DNA of 64,000 nucleotides from Flavobacterium psychrotrophum (GCF_003403075.1 NZ_CP031557.1:992001-1056000); one strand, 5' to 3'; numbered from the stretch's first letter, positions 16,796 through 24,359 are shown. Notes: generated by a model not told the origin, from the letters alone. A program made the numbers and translations.

Positions 16796-16960
16796 TTAAA
16801 TGCGATATCTGTCTAAAATATCGCTCAATTCTCTTTTAAAATCTTCAAGTTCGCTCCGTGAAACCCAAATCAAATTTTGTCCATTCACGTTAATTTTACT
16901 TTCATAAGGATCCTGGGCTTCAGCCGTGATACTGACATCGTTGTTAGTGTATATCCGCAT
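16796..16960 (-). CDS. Very small phage protein, unknown function
   Basis: 54 residues found by reading the 187-bp gap on the minus strand: ATG at 16960, TAA at 16798-16796. It fills the gap almost exactly, 3 bp after the upstream stop, and ends in a helical Glu/Leu/Arg segment. Tight packing supports it as real; no function is suggested. Confidence 0.5.
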   Translation of the reverse strand: MRIYTNNDVSITAEAQDPYESKINVNGQNLIWVSRSELEDFKRELSDILDRYRI

Positions 16961-16963
16961 TGT

Positions 16964-17386
16964 TTAGTGTTTTAGCGGCAAATTTGCCAGTTTGTGAATT
17001 GAATTTGAAATGATTGTCTTTACACCAAAGTGTTTGATGATAATGGCGTAATCTTTATCCGGAAGCCGCCCGAAGTAGAAGTAATAATCTACCAGGTCGG
17101 CAACCGGTATGCCATAGTGCTCGGCAAGCTTATGAATGCTTTTATAGCTAAGCCTTGAATGCCTGGCCATACTTTTTAAGCGACCGGCTTTGCGGGCACG
17201 CTGCATTTTTTTAATCTGCGGACTTATGGCGATCATTCTATCAGCTATTTGCCGCGTAGCTAGAGATACTTTGTCTGTAACGGCTATAAAATTCCTGATG
17301 CTTACATCTAATTCGCGAATGCTTACATCAATTTTCCTTTCCTTCTTAGGAAAGAACCAGCAGAGGAGTTTTTTAAGGAATTTCAT
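16964..17386 (-). CDS. Phage early-region protein with HTH-like segment, unknown function
   Basis: 140 residues, strongly basic (long Lys/Arg runs at 10-20 and 76-90). Residues about 95-125 (SYKSIHKLAEHYGIPVADL) look like a helix-turn-helix or helical hairpin. N-terminus MKFLKKLLCWFF is amphipathic and may contact membrane. Could be a DNA-binding protein; not assigned to a family. Overlaps the small gene upstream by 14 bp. Confidence 0.55.
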   Translation of the reverse strand: MKFLKKLLCWFFPKKERKIDVSIRELDVSIRNFIAVTDKVSLATRQIADRMIAISPQIKKMQRARKAGRLKSMARHSRLSYKSIHKLAEHYGIPVADLVDYYFYFGRLPDKDYAIIIKHFGVKTIISNSIHKLANLPLKH

Positions 17387-17552
17387 CTGCAGATATTTCT
17401 ATATAACCAGTTTCATCCGGAGGATACATTTTATCGAGGTAACGGCTACTGTTTAACAGCAGCTGTACTTCGTGTAGTTCTGAAGCTGAGCAGGCATCTA
17501 AGAACTGCTCAGGCCTTATGCTTAATGTATATTGCTTAGTTATCTGTGGCAT
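17373..17552 (-). CDS. Small phage protein, unknown function
   Basis: 59 residues, found by reading the minus strand across the gap at 17387-17535: ATG at 17552, TAA at 17375-17373. It overlaps the gene upstream by 17 bp and the gene downstream by 14 bp. The ATG lies within the last codons of the upstream gene, a usual phage arrangement. Helical with an acidic C-terminus. Confidence 0.5.
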   Translation of the reverse strand: MPQITKQYTLSIRPEQFLDACSASELHEVQLLLNSSRYLDKMYPPDETGYIEISADEIP

Positions 17553-17757
17553 CCGGCTCTATCTTTTCAAGTTTATAATTCATTTCAAAATCGTCATCTG
17601 AGTTTACAAAAGCATCAAACTTCTGGTGCAGTTCTTCATAGGCTTTTGCCGGATGTACATAGCCAGCCTCATCTGGCATACTTTCCCTCAGCTTCTCTGC
17701 GTAGAGCGATGTGGCCATCCATAGAAGATTTACCTCTTCGCGTGTTAGATTTAGCAT
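17536..17757 (-). CDS. Small phage protein, unknown function
   Basis: 73 residues from ATG at 17757, two bases after the upstream ATPase stop; the longer frame to 17820 would overlap that gene. Acidic helical protein (LTREEVNLLWMATSLYAEKL at its N-terminus). No family recognised; proximity suggests it may act with the P-loop protein. Confidence 0.55.
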   Translation of the reverse strand: MLNLTREEVNLLWMATSLYAEKLRESMPDEAGYVHPAKAYEELHQKFDAFVNSDDDFEMNYKLEKIEPDATDN

Positions 17758-17759
17758 CG

Positions 17760-18134
17760 CTATTCGTTTAAAGTTAAAGGCTCGGCCACATATTCTTCGC
17801 GCGATATGCTGTAGCTGCATTGCACAATGCGGAACCTTATGCGGTCAAAGCATGAGCAGTCTGCCTGTGTTGTAAATATTATCAGCGTATCGGAGTGAAT
17901 TTTTTTAGCCCAGTCCCATAGCAGTTCGGAAGACGAAGCTATTAGTTTAGCGTTGCGGCATTCGTCGAGTATCAGCACGTCGGAAAAAGACAATGTTCGA
18001 TACACTTCATCCCATGGCGTTGTGGCCAGGCTAAGTTTTGTTACTTCACTCTCCGGAGCCATTATTGCCGCGAGTTTATTCGCTTGTACTGTTTTGCCGC
18101 TTCCGGCAGGTCCCTGAAAAATTATATGTCTCAT
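17760..18134 (-). CDS. Small P-loop ATPase
   Basis: 124 residues from ATG at 18134, which overlaps the upstream stop as ATGA; an in-frame start at 18185 lies within the upstream gene. Walker A GPAGSGKT near residues 7-14, Walker B VLILDEC near 50-56, and a sensor-like IIFTTQ near 84-89. This is a minimal RecA/AAA-type fold without added domains. Given the replication operon, a helicase loader, recombination or packaging-like ATPase are options; none can be chosen from sequence. Confidence 0.7.
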   Translation of the reverse strand: MRHIIFQGPAGSGKTVQANKLAAIMAPESEVTKLSLATTPWDEVYRTLSFSDVLILDECRNAKLIASSSELLWDWAKKIHSDTLIIFTTQADCSCFDRIRFRIVQCSYSISREEYVAEPLTLNE

Positions 18135-18748
18135 AGTTCTAGCTTTTTTTGTCGGGCAGTAATTTGCTTTTCGGCCTTTGCCCATTTAAATTTTGGTAAA
18201 TAAATTCTAGTGTAACTAAACCGGCCAGATGGCGTATAAATGTCGCGCTGCAGGTCGTGCCGCCCTTTCAACGTGTAGAGCAAATAGTGGGGGATTTCGC
18301 TTTCAGGCACTGCCCCCACAGGCAAAAGCACAGCATAGTATTTTTTACCTTCAAGCATAATGCTGCCGACATACCTGCCGGGCTTGCTGAACTTATCTAC
18401 ATTGTTGCCACCGGTATTTTTGCCCTGGCCAATGCGCAGCAGCTCGGTGCCTACAGGCAATCCAAACAGGCGCTCTTTTTTAAAAGCCAGGCTTTCGCCT
18501 TTAATACCCACGCTGCAACCTATCATTACTTTTTGGTAGGGCGGCACTTCAAACACCACCGTCTGAATTATGTAATTGTACTCCTGCTGCAGCGCTTCCA
18601 CACGTTTCTGGTCGGTCGGGTCGAGAGCCAAGCCTTCCGGCAGATAAATTGTGCGTTTGTGGCTATCAATGCGCAGCACATGCTTAAGTTCTTTCTGAAG
18701 ATGGTACCGCCTGTTGTAGGCCGTACCGGTAGGATTATCGTTTTTCAT
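18131..18748 (-). CDS. Phage early-region protein, unknown function
   Basis: 205 residues, basic, mostly beta-like in the middle (repeated VGS, KYYAVLLPVG patterns) with a Lys-rich C-terminus. It overlaps the P-loop ATPase start by 4 bp, implying translational coupling and perhaps a shared role in DNA metabolism. No domain recognised. Confidence 0.6.
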   Translation of the reverse strand: MKNDNPTGTAYNRRYHLQKELKHVLRIDSHKRTIYLPEGLALDPTDQKRVEALQQEYNYIIQTVVFEVPPYQKVMIGCSVGIKGESLAFKKERLFGLPVGTELLRIGQGKNTGGNNVDKFSKPGRYVGSIMLEGKKYYAVLLPVGAVPESEIPHYLLYTLKGRHDLQRDIYTPSGRFSYTRIYLPKFKWAKAEKQITARQKKLEL

Positions 18749-18751
18749 AAA

Positions 18752-19201
18752 TTATCCTGCATTTAGAAGTTTAAATTGCTGAAGGCTTTTTTCGCAGATC
18801 ACATACAGCGTTTCCGCTTTAAGCCAACCGGCAATGTCTTTAGTGTTTGAGAGCGCCGTTAAAAGATAAGGGCCTGTAATTTTGCCATCTACCAGTAAAA
18901 AGTAAGAGTAACCCGTCCTGAGCGCTCCCTGCTCTTTAAGATCTTCCGGGAGCGCAAGCCTAAAGTTCAGTTCCATTTCTACCGTCTCCGGAGTTTCGCG
19001 GTACCAGGGCACGTAAATCATTTCGAGCATCACCTGCATTTCAATCTGATGTGTGTCCGGGTCGCGCCAAAAAAATGTGTAAGGGCCCTCAAACTTTTCC
19101 GTCTGTACAGAGCGATAAAAATGCACCCTGTTTTCTATCAGTTTCCCATTCTCCACCAAATCGGAAACCGATGCCAGTTTTAGATACATCTGCGCCTGCA
19201 T
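18752..19201 (-). CDS. Phage early-region protein, unknown function
   Basis: 149 residues, mixed alpha/beta with Glu-rich centre; no recognised motif. It begins 2 bp after a 54-codon gene and ends 3 bp before the next gene, within the operon downstream of the primase. Confidence 0.6.
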   Translation of the reverse strand: MQAQMYLKLASVSDLVENGKLIENRVHFYRSVQTEKFEGPYTFFWRDPDTHQIEMQVMLEMIYVPWYRETPETVEMELNFRLALPEDLKEQGALRTGYSYFLLVDGKITGPYLLTALSNTKDIAGWLKAETLYVICEKSLQQFKLLNAG

Positions 19202-19203
19202 GG

Positions 19204-19368
19204 TCAGGTAACTTCGCGGAAGCGCATTATTAATACCTGTGACAGAAAAGGGGAGGGGGGCTGAAGGCCAGTGGCGATCAGTAGACGGAAGAACCAGCCC
19301 GCAGCCATTACTTCTTCTACCGTATGGCAGTCCCTGGCAACTTCAATAATTTGAGAATCGTTGTACAT
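19204..19368 (-). CDS. Very small phage protein, unknown function
   Basis: 54 residues: ATG at 19368, TGA at 19206-19204, between the primase stop (19387) and the next gene start (19201). N-terminal half is acidic and helical (IIEVARDCHTVEEVMAAG), followed by a hydrophobic stretch and a C-rich nucleotide tract encoding Pro-Pro-Ser-Pro. Gap filling and spacing support it. Confidence 0.5.
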   Translation of the reverse strand: MYNDSQIIEVARDCHTVEEVMAAGWFFRLLIATGLQPPSPFLSQVLIMRFREVT

Positions 19369-19386
19369 ATGTAAAAATTTAATTGT

Positions 19387-22300
19387 TTAAAAAGGTAAAT
19401 CTTCGGTGCCGGTAATGCCGGAACCAGGAATCTGCGCAGCGCTAGGCGTTGCAGCTTCTTTTTTGAACTCGCGCACTAAGTTCAGTACGCCGCTGTTTTC
19501 CATCTGGCTATAATTAAAGGCGTAGCAGGAGCCGGCACCGGTCTCAAAATGCATGCTTTGTATTGCACCTATGTAATAGTTTTTACTCTTGAAATATTCG
19601 CGAAGCGTAGCCTCGCCAATGGGGTCTTCGTTTTTCCTCCGCGAAACTTCTACCTGATAGTCCTGATGCACTTTACCAAGGCGCAGGAAAAGTATCTTAT
19701 CGCCGGAAGGATTGATGTATTCCTGCTGTTCGCCTTTTCCATTTTTGTATTTAAATGTGGGCTTCGGATCGATGATAAACTCCACACCATCGTGAATGCG
19801 CTTTTGGTCAAGCAGATATTCCAGCGTACGCCAAAACGTGGCCGTACCTTCCGTTTCATGTATCATGCTGCTGGCCTGAACAATCATGTCGATACACGTC
19901 TTTTCAAATTCAGACCACGTAAAAGGGAACACGAATTTTGTAAACAAGATCTTTACCGGCGCCATGATGGCCACAAAGTTGTCGAGCATCCTTTCCATCA
20001 CATCGCCTTTCATTTTTTTGCTTATATCCCTGTTCAGCTCTTCGATCACGGTCGATAAAGATTTCTCAATAATCGGCCTGTATTTAAGCAGTTCTACCAG
20101 CATACTCGTCATGCCCTGGCGTTCGAGCGATTTTAGCTTTGAGAACTGAGCCTTTTGGTCAGGCGTATAATTCCTTTCAATGAACGACAGCGGAATAGAA
20201 CGGGAGGGAAGCGAGTTATCATCGCGCGTGCTTAAGTACTGACTCAGGATGATACAGCCACTCTGAACCTTCGTCAGATTAGTGCCTTTATCGCCACCGG
20301 AAATCGCACCTGTTTCACGTCCCCTGTTATCGTATGCTGCTTTTAGCGTTTGGAACTTTACTTCGTGGATCAAGTCTGTAAACTCCTCCAGGCCCACGAC
20401 AATGTTTTTAATTTTAGATATCCTCCGGAAAAACCCTACCATGGTACCGGTATTTAAGTCGAAAGATTTTTGTCCCGGCGTAAAAACATAAGTAAGCGAT
20501 TCGCTAAACTTTGTCTTACCACTTTGCCTTTGCCCGGTAAGGAACAGATGTGGAAAGCTTGAGAACTGCGCCACAATGATATCGCGAAACAGGCACGCGA
20601 TTAAAAACGCGATGCCTACCATTGCTTTTTCAGGCTCATAAACCTTATAAAAAATGTGCATCCACTGATTAAAGGTCACTTCGCTTTCTTTGTAGGAAAA
20701 TTCGCGAACGCCCTCAAATGCATCATCTTCATCGCCACGGCCGGCAATGTTTATTTTACTGAAGGCAGGGCTGTAAAACGTTTCCTGTATGGCTTTTTTA
20801 TTATTTTCGGGGTCGGCTTCAACATTAACTTCAACAATGCCATAGTCATCTACCGCATAAAAATCGCCCTCTACCACCACACCATTTGCAAAAGCGTAAA
20901 ACCCCTCCGGCTGTTGGCCAAGCGTGTACAGCTCATAAGCGCTACGGAAATTATACAGCAGCTTATTTCGGAACTGTTTAAAGTGGAAGGCCGTAACACT
21001 GGGCTCAAAAGTGAAGTTATACCCGTCAACTATCTTCTCCTGGAACTGACTAAAGTTTGTAACCTCTTTATTATTGAATGCGAAAACTGTCTGCTCAAAC
21101 TGGCTCGTAAACTCTACCAGGCGCTTACCTTCATTTTTTGCAGAACGAATAACAAACAGCGGATTTACTATGAAATTTGTACCCTTAGAGAAAGACTCTT
21201 TAGCATTTTCAAAATAGATGCACATGTTCTTTTCGCTAATGGCGTAACCGTCGCGCTTGTATTGTGCCACATCGCCATCTTCAGGAAAGCCAAAAGCCAT
21301 GAGCTCATGTTTTTCGTCTTCATACACCTTTGCGCGGTCGTGCTTGCGCTTAGTTTCAGACACAGCCACTAAGCCGTCAATCTTGCTTTGCAGGTCTTTA
21401 TTCCCAACCTTCAAGTTTTTGGCGCAGTCCTTAACATACTCCTTACGTTTTATGGGATCGCCGATTTTCACCAGCGATTCGCATATAAGTTCTACCGCTT
21501 CGGCTATCTGATCGGCATTGCTGCTCTCGCTGCGCAGCTTGGCCGCTTTCCATAGCAGCGCATTAAACATATGCTCCTGCAGCCACTGCTCTAAGTTATC
21601 ACCCTGGGCTTTTGCAATAGAGTCAGGGTCTTCGCCCGGCGGCATCTCTACCACCGATACCTTAATATTTGCCTCAAGGCAAAGATCTATATCGCGATAC
21701 GTGGCTTTAAGGCCTGCAGCATCGCCATCGCGCACGAGGATAATATGTTTGCAGAGCTTTTTAAGCTTTGCAATGTGCGCTTTAGTAAGCGCTGTGCCAC
21801 ACGTGGCCACAATGTTGTCTACCTTTTTATCGAAGAAGCCCATCACATCAGTATAGCCCTCGCCCAGATAGGCATAAGCACGCTTTATAATCGATGCGCG
21901 TGCCTGGAATAAACCAAACAGCACCTCTTCTTTCTTGTAAAATTCAGTATCCGGACTGTTAAGATATTTCGGCGTTTTCTTCTGTGCTATCGCTTCATTT
22001 GAAGCGCGGCCACCAAAGCCGATTGTGCGCCCCCTTTCGTCCAGGATAGGGAATATAACCCGGTCATTGAAGAAATCGAAAGTGCGGCCTTCCTTGTCTT
22101 TTACCACACCGGCTTTGATTCCATCATCAAGCCTACCTTTTTCTTTTAAAGGGGATGTAATCTCATTGCTGTTTGGCGTGGCATAGCCTATTTCAAATTG
22201 CTCAAGCGTCAGGACATCATAACCACGATCTGAAAGATTGAGTCGCGCCCAGTGCTTTTCGTCTAAGGCAATAAAATTCTTTTTAAAGAGCAGTTTAGAA

Positions 22301-22662
22301 GCCAGCAGCACTTTGCGACGCTGTTCCTGCAAATCCTGACGTTCTATTTCTTCCGGAGTCTGATCTGCACGCTCAAGGATAATGTTCTGCAGCTGGGCCA
22401 CTTTTTCAATGGCATCGATCCAACTGAGCTTATCCTTTGCCATGATAAACGAGACAGCGCCAACGCCACCGTTTCCGCTTGAGAAACATTTCCAGACCTG
22501 CTTTGTTTTGCTGGCCATGAACGACGGCGTTTTTTCGTTTACAAATGGCGACCGCGCCCGGTAGTTTGCGCCGGCTTTTTTAAAGTCCTGCAGATTGCAT
22601 TTCTCCAGTATCTCGATCAGATCGGCATCGTTTACACGCTCTATGCTTTCCTTTGTAATCAT
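19387..22662 (-). CDS. Phage replicative primase (DnaG/TOPRIM) fused to P-loop ATPase/helicase-like domain
   Basis: 1091 residues. Residues 1-100 align with the DnaG CHC2 zinc domain (PF-x-NEKTPSF at 39-48), but three of four zinc ligands are replaced: Ser 38, Val 41, Ser 62; only Cys 59 remains. The RNA polymerase core follows, with TOPRIM motifs EGYTD (268-272) and DGDAAG (312-317). The C-terminal half has a Walker A GQRQSGKT near 708-715 and resembles DUF927/helicase ATPases. It primes, and perhaps unwinds, phage DNA. Overlaps the small gene upstream by 4 bp. Confidence 0.85.
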   Translation of the reverse strand: MITKESIERVNDADLIEILEKCNLQDFKKAGANYRARSPFVNEKTPSFMASKTKQVWKCFSSGNGGVGAVSFIMAKDKLSWIDAIEKVAQLQNIILERADQTPEEIERQDLQEQRRKVLLASKLLFKKNFIALDEKHWARLNLSDRGYDVLTLEQFEIGYATPNSNEITSPLKEKGRLDDGIKAGVVKDKEGRTFDFFNDRVIFPILDERGRTIGFGGRASNEAIAQKKTPKYLNSPDTEFYKKEEVLFGLFQARASIIKRAYAYLGEGYTDVMGFFDKKVDNIVATCGTALTKAHIAKLKKLCKHIILVRDGDAAGLKATYRDIDLCLEANIKVSVVEMPPGEDPDSIAKAQGDNLEQWLQEHMFNALLWKAAKLRSESSNADQIAEAVELICESLVKIGDPIKRKEYVKDCAKNLKVGNKDLQSKIDGLVAVSETKRKHDRAKVYEDEKHELMAFGFPEDGDVAQYKRDGYAISEKNMCIYFENAKESFSKGTNFIVNPLFVIRSAKNEGKRLVEFTSQFEQTVFAFNNKEVTNFSQFQEKIVDGYNFTFEPSVTAFHFKQFRNKLLYNFRSAYELYTLGQQPEGFYAFANGVVVEGDFYAVDDYGIVEVNVEADPENNKKAIQETFYSPAFSKINIAGRGDEDDAFEGVREFSYKESEVTFNQWMHIFYKVYEPEKAMVGIAFLIACLFRDIIVAQFSSFPHLFLTGQRQSGKTKFSESLTYVFTPGQKSFDLNTGTMVGFFRRISKIKNIVVGLEEFTDLIHEVKFQTLKAAYDNRGRETGAISGGDKGTNLTKVQSGCIILSQYLSTRDDNSLPSRSIPLSFIERNYTPDQKAQFSKLKSLERQGMTSMLVELLKYRPIIEKSLSTVIEELNRDISKKMKGDVMERMLDNFVAIMAPVKILFTKFVFPFTWSEFEKTCIDMIVQASSMIHETEGTATFWRTLEYLLDQKRIHDGVEFIIDPKPTFKYKNGKGEQQEYINPSGDKILFLRLGKVHQDYQVEVSRRKNEDPIGEATLREYFKSKNYYIGAIQSMHFETGAGSCYAFNYSQMENSGVLNLVREFKKEAATPSAAQIPGSGITGTEDLPF

Positions 22663-22832
22663 AGAGTGCCTCCATTAGCAATTTTTAATTGTTGTTCGAG
22701 CGCATCAAGCTCTGCCTGCATCGACGGGCGTGCTCTGTCTGCTTGAGTAGTAGTGAAATAGTTAGTATCATTTAGTTGAGTCATTCTGGATTTTACCAGA
22801 TTAATTCGCGATTGGATTTCTTTTATGGTCAT
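22659..22832 (-). CDS. Small phage protein coupled to primase
   Basis: 57 residues: ATG at 22832, stop overlapping the primase start as ATGA (22662-22659). Amphipathic helical N-terminus (IKEIQSRINLVKSRM) and a second helix at the C-terminus. Translation coupling suggests a partner or regulator of the primase-helicase. Confidence 0.6.
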   Translation of the reverse strand: MTIKEIQSRINLVKSRMTQLNDTNYFTTTQADRARPSMQAELDALEQQLKIANGGTL

Positions 22833-22845
22833 GGTCGTTCTAGTG

Positions 22846-22884
22846 TTTTAAAATAAAGCTGCCTCAGCTGTAGCTTTGGCAGCT
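22846..22884 (-). terminator. Terminator-like hairpin between regulator gene and primase operon
   Basis: On the minus strand AGCTGCC (22884-22878) pairs with GGCAGCT (22863-22857) and is followed by TTATTTT. It lies between the Cys-rich regulator gene and the primase operon, so downstream expression may need read-through or antitermination. Confidence 0.5.
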
Positions 22885-22925
22885 GTACCAATAACTGTAA
22901 TTAAAAAAATGGGTAAGAACGTATC

Positions 22926-23495
22926 TTATATAATGTTTAGCCTCAGGGCTATTATGGTAATTTCCTGTTTTGTAGTTACCTCAAGTTTTCTGTAAAGGGC
23001 AGTGCGCATTACTTCCCAAGTGCCTTTGGGGAGTTTCATTTCTTCAGCAATAACATCGTTGGTCTTGTCGGTCGTAAGCAGTTTCATCATTACTACTTCA
23101 GTGCCTAAGAGGCTTTGTCCCTGATAGGAGAGGGGCTTACAAACTATGCCCTCTGCAGGGCAAACTCCCCGTTTGGGGCAGTTCCAGTATTCGCCTTCCT
23201 GCATCTGGCCATTTTGGATATCAGGGGTAAAATCGAGCCCGGAGAAGTTGCAGATGGCAAATTGTTCTATCCGCTTCATTTCGCTCTCCGGATGCATGAG
23301 TTTTAAGTGCCGGTCTATGTCAGGATTCTTTGCTACAGCTTCGCGGATCAGCTGGATGTAAGCGAATGGGAGATCGTTGAATGATGTGCGCCTTCCACCG
23401 CGCAGCACCTGTAACTTTTTCCCGTCATTAAACATTTCTACATTGTCGCAAAGTATGCCTGCATATACCTTGTTTTCATGGTTATGCATATACAT
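22926..23495 (-). CDS. Phage transcriptional regulator with Cys cluster and C-terminal LuxR-type HTH
   Basis: 189 residues from ATG at 23495, just after the upstream stop; ATG at 23489 is an alternative, and an upstream frame to 23561 overlaps the previous gene. The middle has a Cys cluster (one Cys in AICNF, then CPKRGVC and EGIVCKP), a possible Zn or Fe-S site. The last 65 residues resemble a LuxR/GerE-type tetrahelical HTH (TDKTNDVIAEEMKLPKGTWE). Its place right after the early promoter fits an activator of middle or late genes; that is inferred. Confidence 0.65.
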   Translation of the reverse strand: MYMHNHENKVYAGILCDNVEMFNDGKKLQVLRGGRRTSFNDLPFAYIQLIREAVAKNPDIDRHLKLMHPESEMKRIEQFAICNFSGLDFTPDIQNGQMQEGEYWNCPKRGVCPAEGIVCKPLSYQGQSLLGTEVVMMKLLTTDKTNDVIAEEMKLPKGTWEVMRTALYRKLEVTTKQEITIIALRLNII

Positions 23496-23499
23496 ATAT

Positions 23500-23736
23500 T
23501 TATTTAAATGTCTTATTAAGAAGATCGTACGCTTCTTTTTCTTCAGTCGCCATTTCGGCAAGAACTGTAAGCACAGTTGCTTTATTTGCGCAACTTCGAC
23601 CCTTTTTAGCGTTACGCACCTGGTCTTTTGTCATCTTAAAGCCTTTAAGCTGCAATCTGCGAACGGCTTCGGGAGCGTAATGAGAAGGAAGATAGCCATC
23701 AAGCAATTCCTGAAACGTATCCATATTTGTTTCCAT
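23500..23736 (-). CDS. Small Cro-like phage regulator (first gene of leftward early operon)
   Basis: 78 residues; ATG at 23736, with an alternative ATG at residue 5 (23724). Helical with a possible HTH (YAPEAVRRLQLKGFKMTKDQ), basic centre, acidic C-terminus. First gene after the leftward promoter and divergent from two other HTH genes, the position of cro or an excision/early regulator. Confidence 0.55.
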   Translation of the reverse strand: METNMDTFQELLDGYLPSHYAPEAVRRLQLKGFKMTKDQVRNAKKGRSCANKATVLTVLAEMATEEKEAYDLLNKTFK

Positions 23737-23790
23737 AATCTTAAATGCTATTAATTAGTATATCTTTGTATAGATTAGTATAACTGGGTA

Positions 23791-23820
23791 CAAATATATA
23801 TACTTTAAAGTATATGTCAA
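23791..23820 (-). promoter_or_regulatory. Leftward early promoter with operator 1 in the spacer
   Basis: Read leftward: TTG -33 element (23820-23818), exactly 19 bp, then TATATTTG -7 (23798-23791), an exact match to TAnnTTTG. The spacer holds the perfect 18-bp palindrome ATATACTTTAAAGTATAT (23798-23815). Binding there would occlude RNA polymerase. The first gene starts at 23736. Confidence 0.75.
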
Positions 23821-23829
23821 TCGACAACA

Positions 23830-23845
23830 TATACTTTAAAGTATA
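23830..23845. promoter_or_regulatory. Operator 2 of the immunity region
   Basis: TATACTTTAAAGTATA, identical to the 16-bp core of operator 1, centred 31 bp (about three helical turns) away, suited to cooperative binding. It abuts a weaker rightward -7 candidate TAATTTAG (23844-23851). The spacer between operators contains a further TGTC/GACA inverted repeat. Confidence 0.7.
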
Positions 23846-23864
23846 ATTTAGAATGATTCTAAAT
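23846..23864 (+). promoter_or_regulatory. Inverted repeat overlapping the start codon of the rightward HTH gene
   Basis: ATTTAGAATGATTCTAAAT has perfect 9-bp arms around a central G and includes the first two bases of the ATG at 23863. It differs in sequence from the two operators. It could be a distinct repressor site or an RNA hairpin that hides the start codon. Confidence 0.55.
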
Positions 23865-24171
23865 GGATATTAAGCAAAAAGTAAACATGTTCTTAAAGCA
23901 AAATGGCTCTTCACAGCCTGATTTTGCTGAGCGTATCGGCGTTAACTATGTTGCTATGAACAGGAATATTAACGCGGGAAAATTAACTACAGAAATTGTA
24001 TATGGCCTCCTGAAGGAATTTCCGCACGTAGACTTGAACTGGCTTTTTAAAGATGAAAACCAACTTCTTTTAGTGAAAGAAGAAGAGGAAGAGTATGGAG
24101 CAACTCCCCAGGCATTATTAAATAAGCTTAGGAAGACGCTTGACGAACTTGAAAACAAGATTTCTGAATGA
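23863..24171 (+). CDS. XRE-like phage repressor-type HTH protein without peptidase domain
   Basis: 102 residues. HTH region about 17-58 (QPDFAERIGVNYVAMNRNI), followed by the Bacteroidota phage-repressor element VDLNWLFKDE (56-65) and a short coiled-coil tail (about 84-102). Typical repressors with this N-terminal part continue into an S24 peptidase domain; here it is absent. It overlaps the next gene by 4 bp (ATGA) and lies beside two palindromic operators, so it is the best candidate for the immunity repressor. Confidence 0.7.
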   Translation: MDIKQKVNMFLKQNGSSQPDFAERIGVNYVAMNRNINAGKLTTEIVYGLLKEFPHVDLNWLFKDENQLLLVKEEEEEYGATPQALLNKLRKTLDELENKISE

Positions 24172-24359
24172 CACCTTCAGAGAAGTTAAAACAGGAACTG
24201 GACAGGCGCGAAATGAAGTATTCTCATTTCGCCGCTGAGATTGGTATTACCTATAGGCAACTGGCCAGATGCTTTGCTGATAATAAAATTAATACCGAAA
24301 TGATACTGGGCGCAGCGCGGCTGTTCCCGGACATGGATATGAACTGGCTTTTAAAATAA
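24168..24359 (+). CDS. Second small XRE-like HTH protein
   Basis: 63 residues, little more than an HTH (HFAAEIGITYRQLARCFADN) and the same closing element DMNWLLK seen in the preceding gene. The two align over about 47 residues with roughly a third identical positions, which points to tandem duplication. It has no effector or oligomerisation tail and may act as a modulator or anti-repressor of its neighbour. Confidence 0.65.
   Translation: MTPSEKLKQELDRREMKYSHFAAEIGITYRQLARCFADNKINTEMILGAARLFPDMDMNWLLK

Noticed and set aside
20656..21372. Long plus-strand ORF opposite the primase gene
   Set aside because: Antisense shadow of the 1091-residue primase; no domain and no plausible start context.
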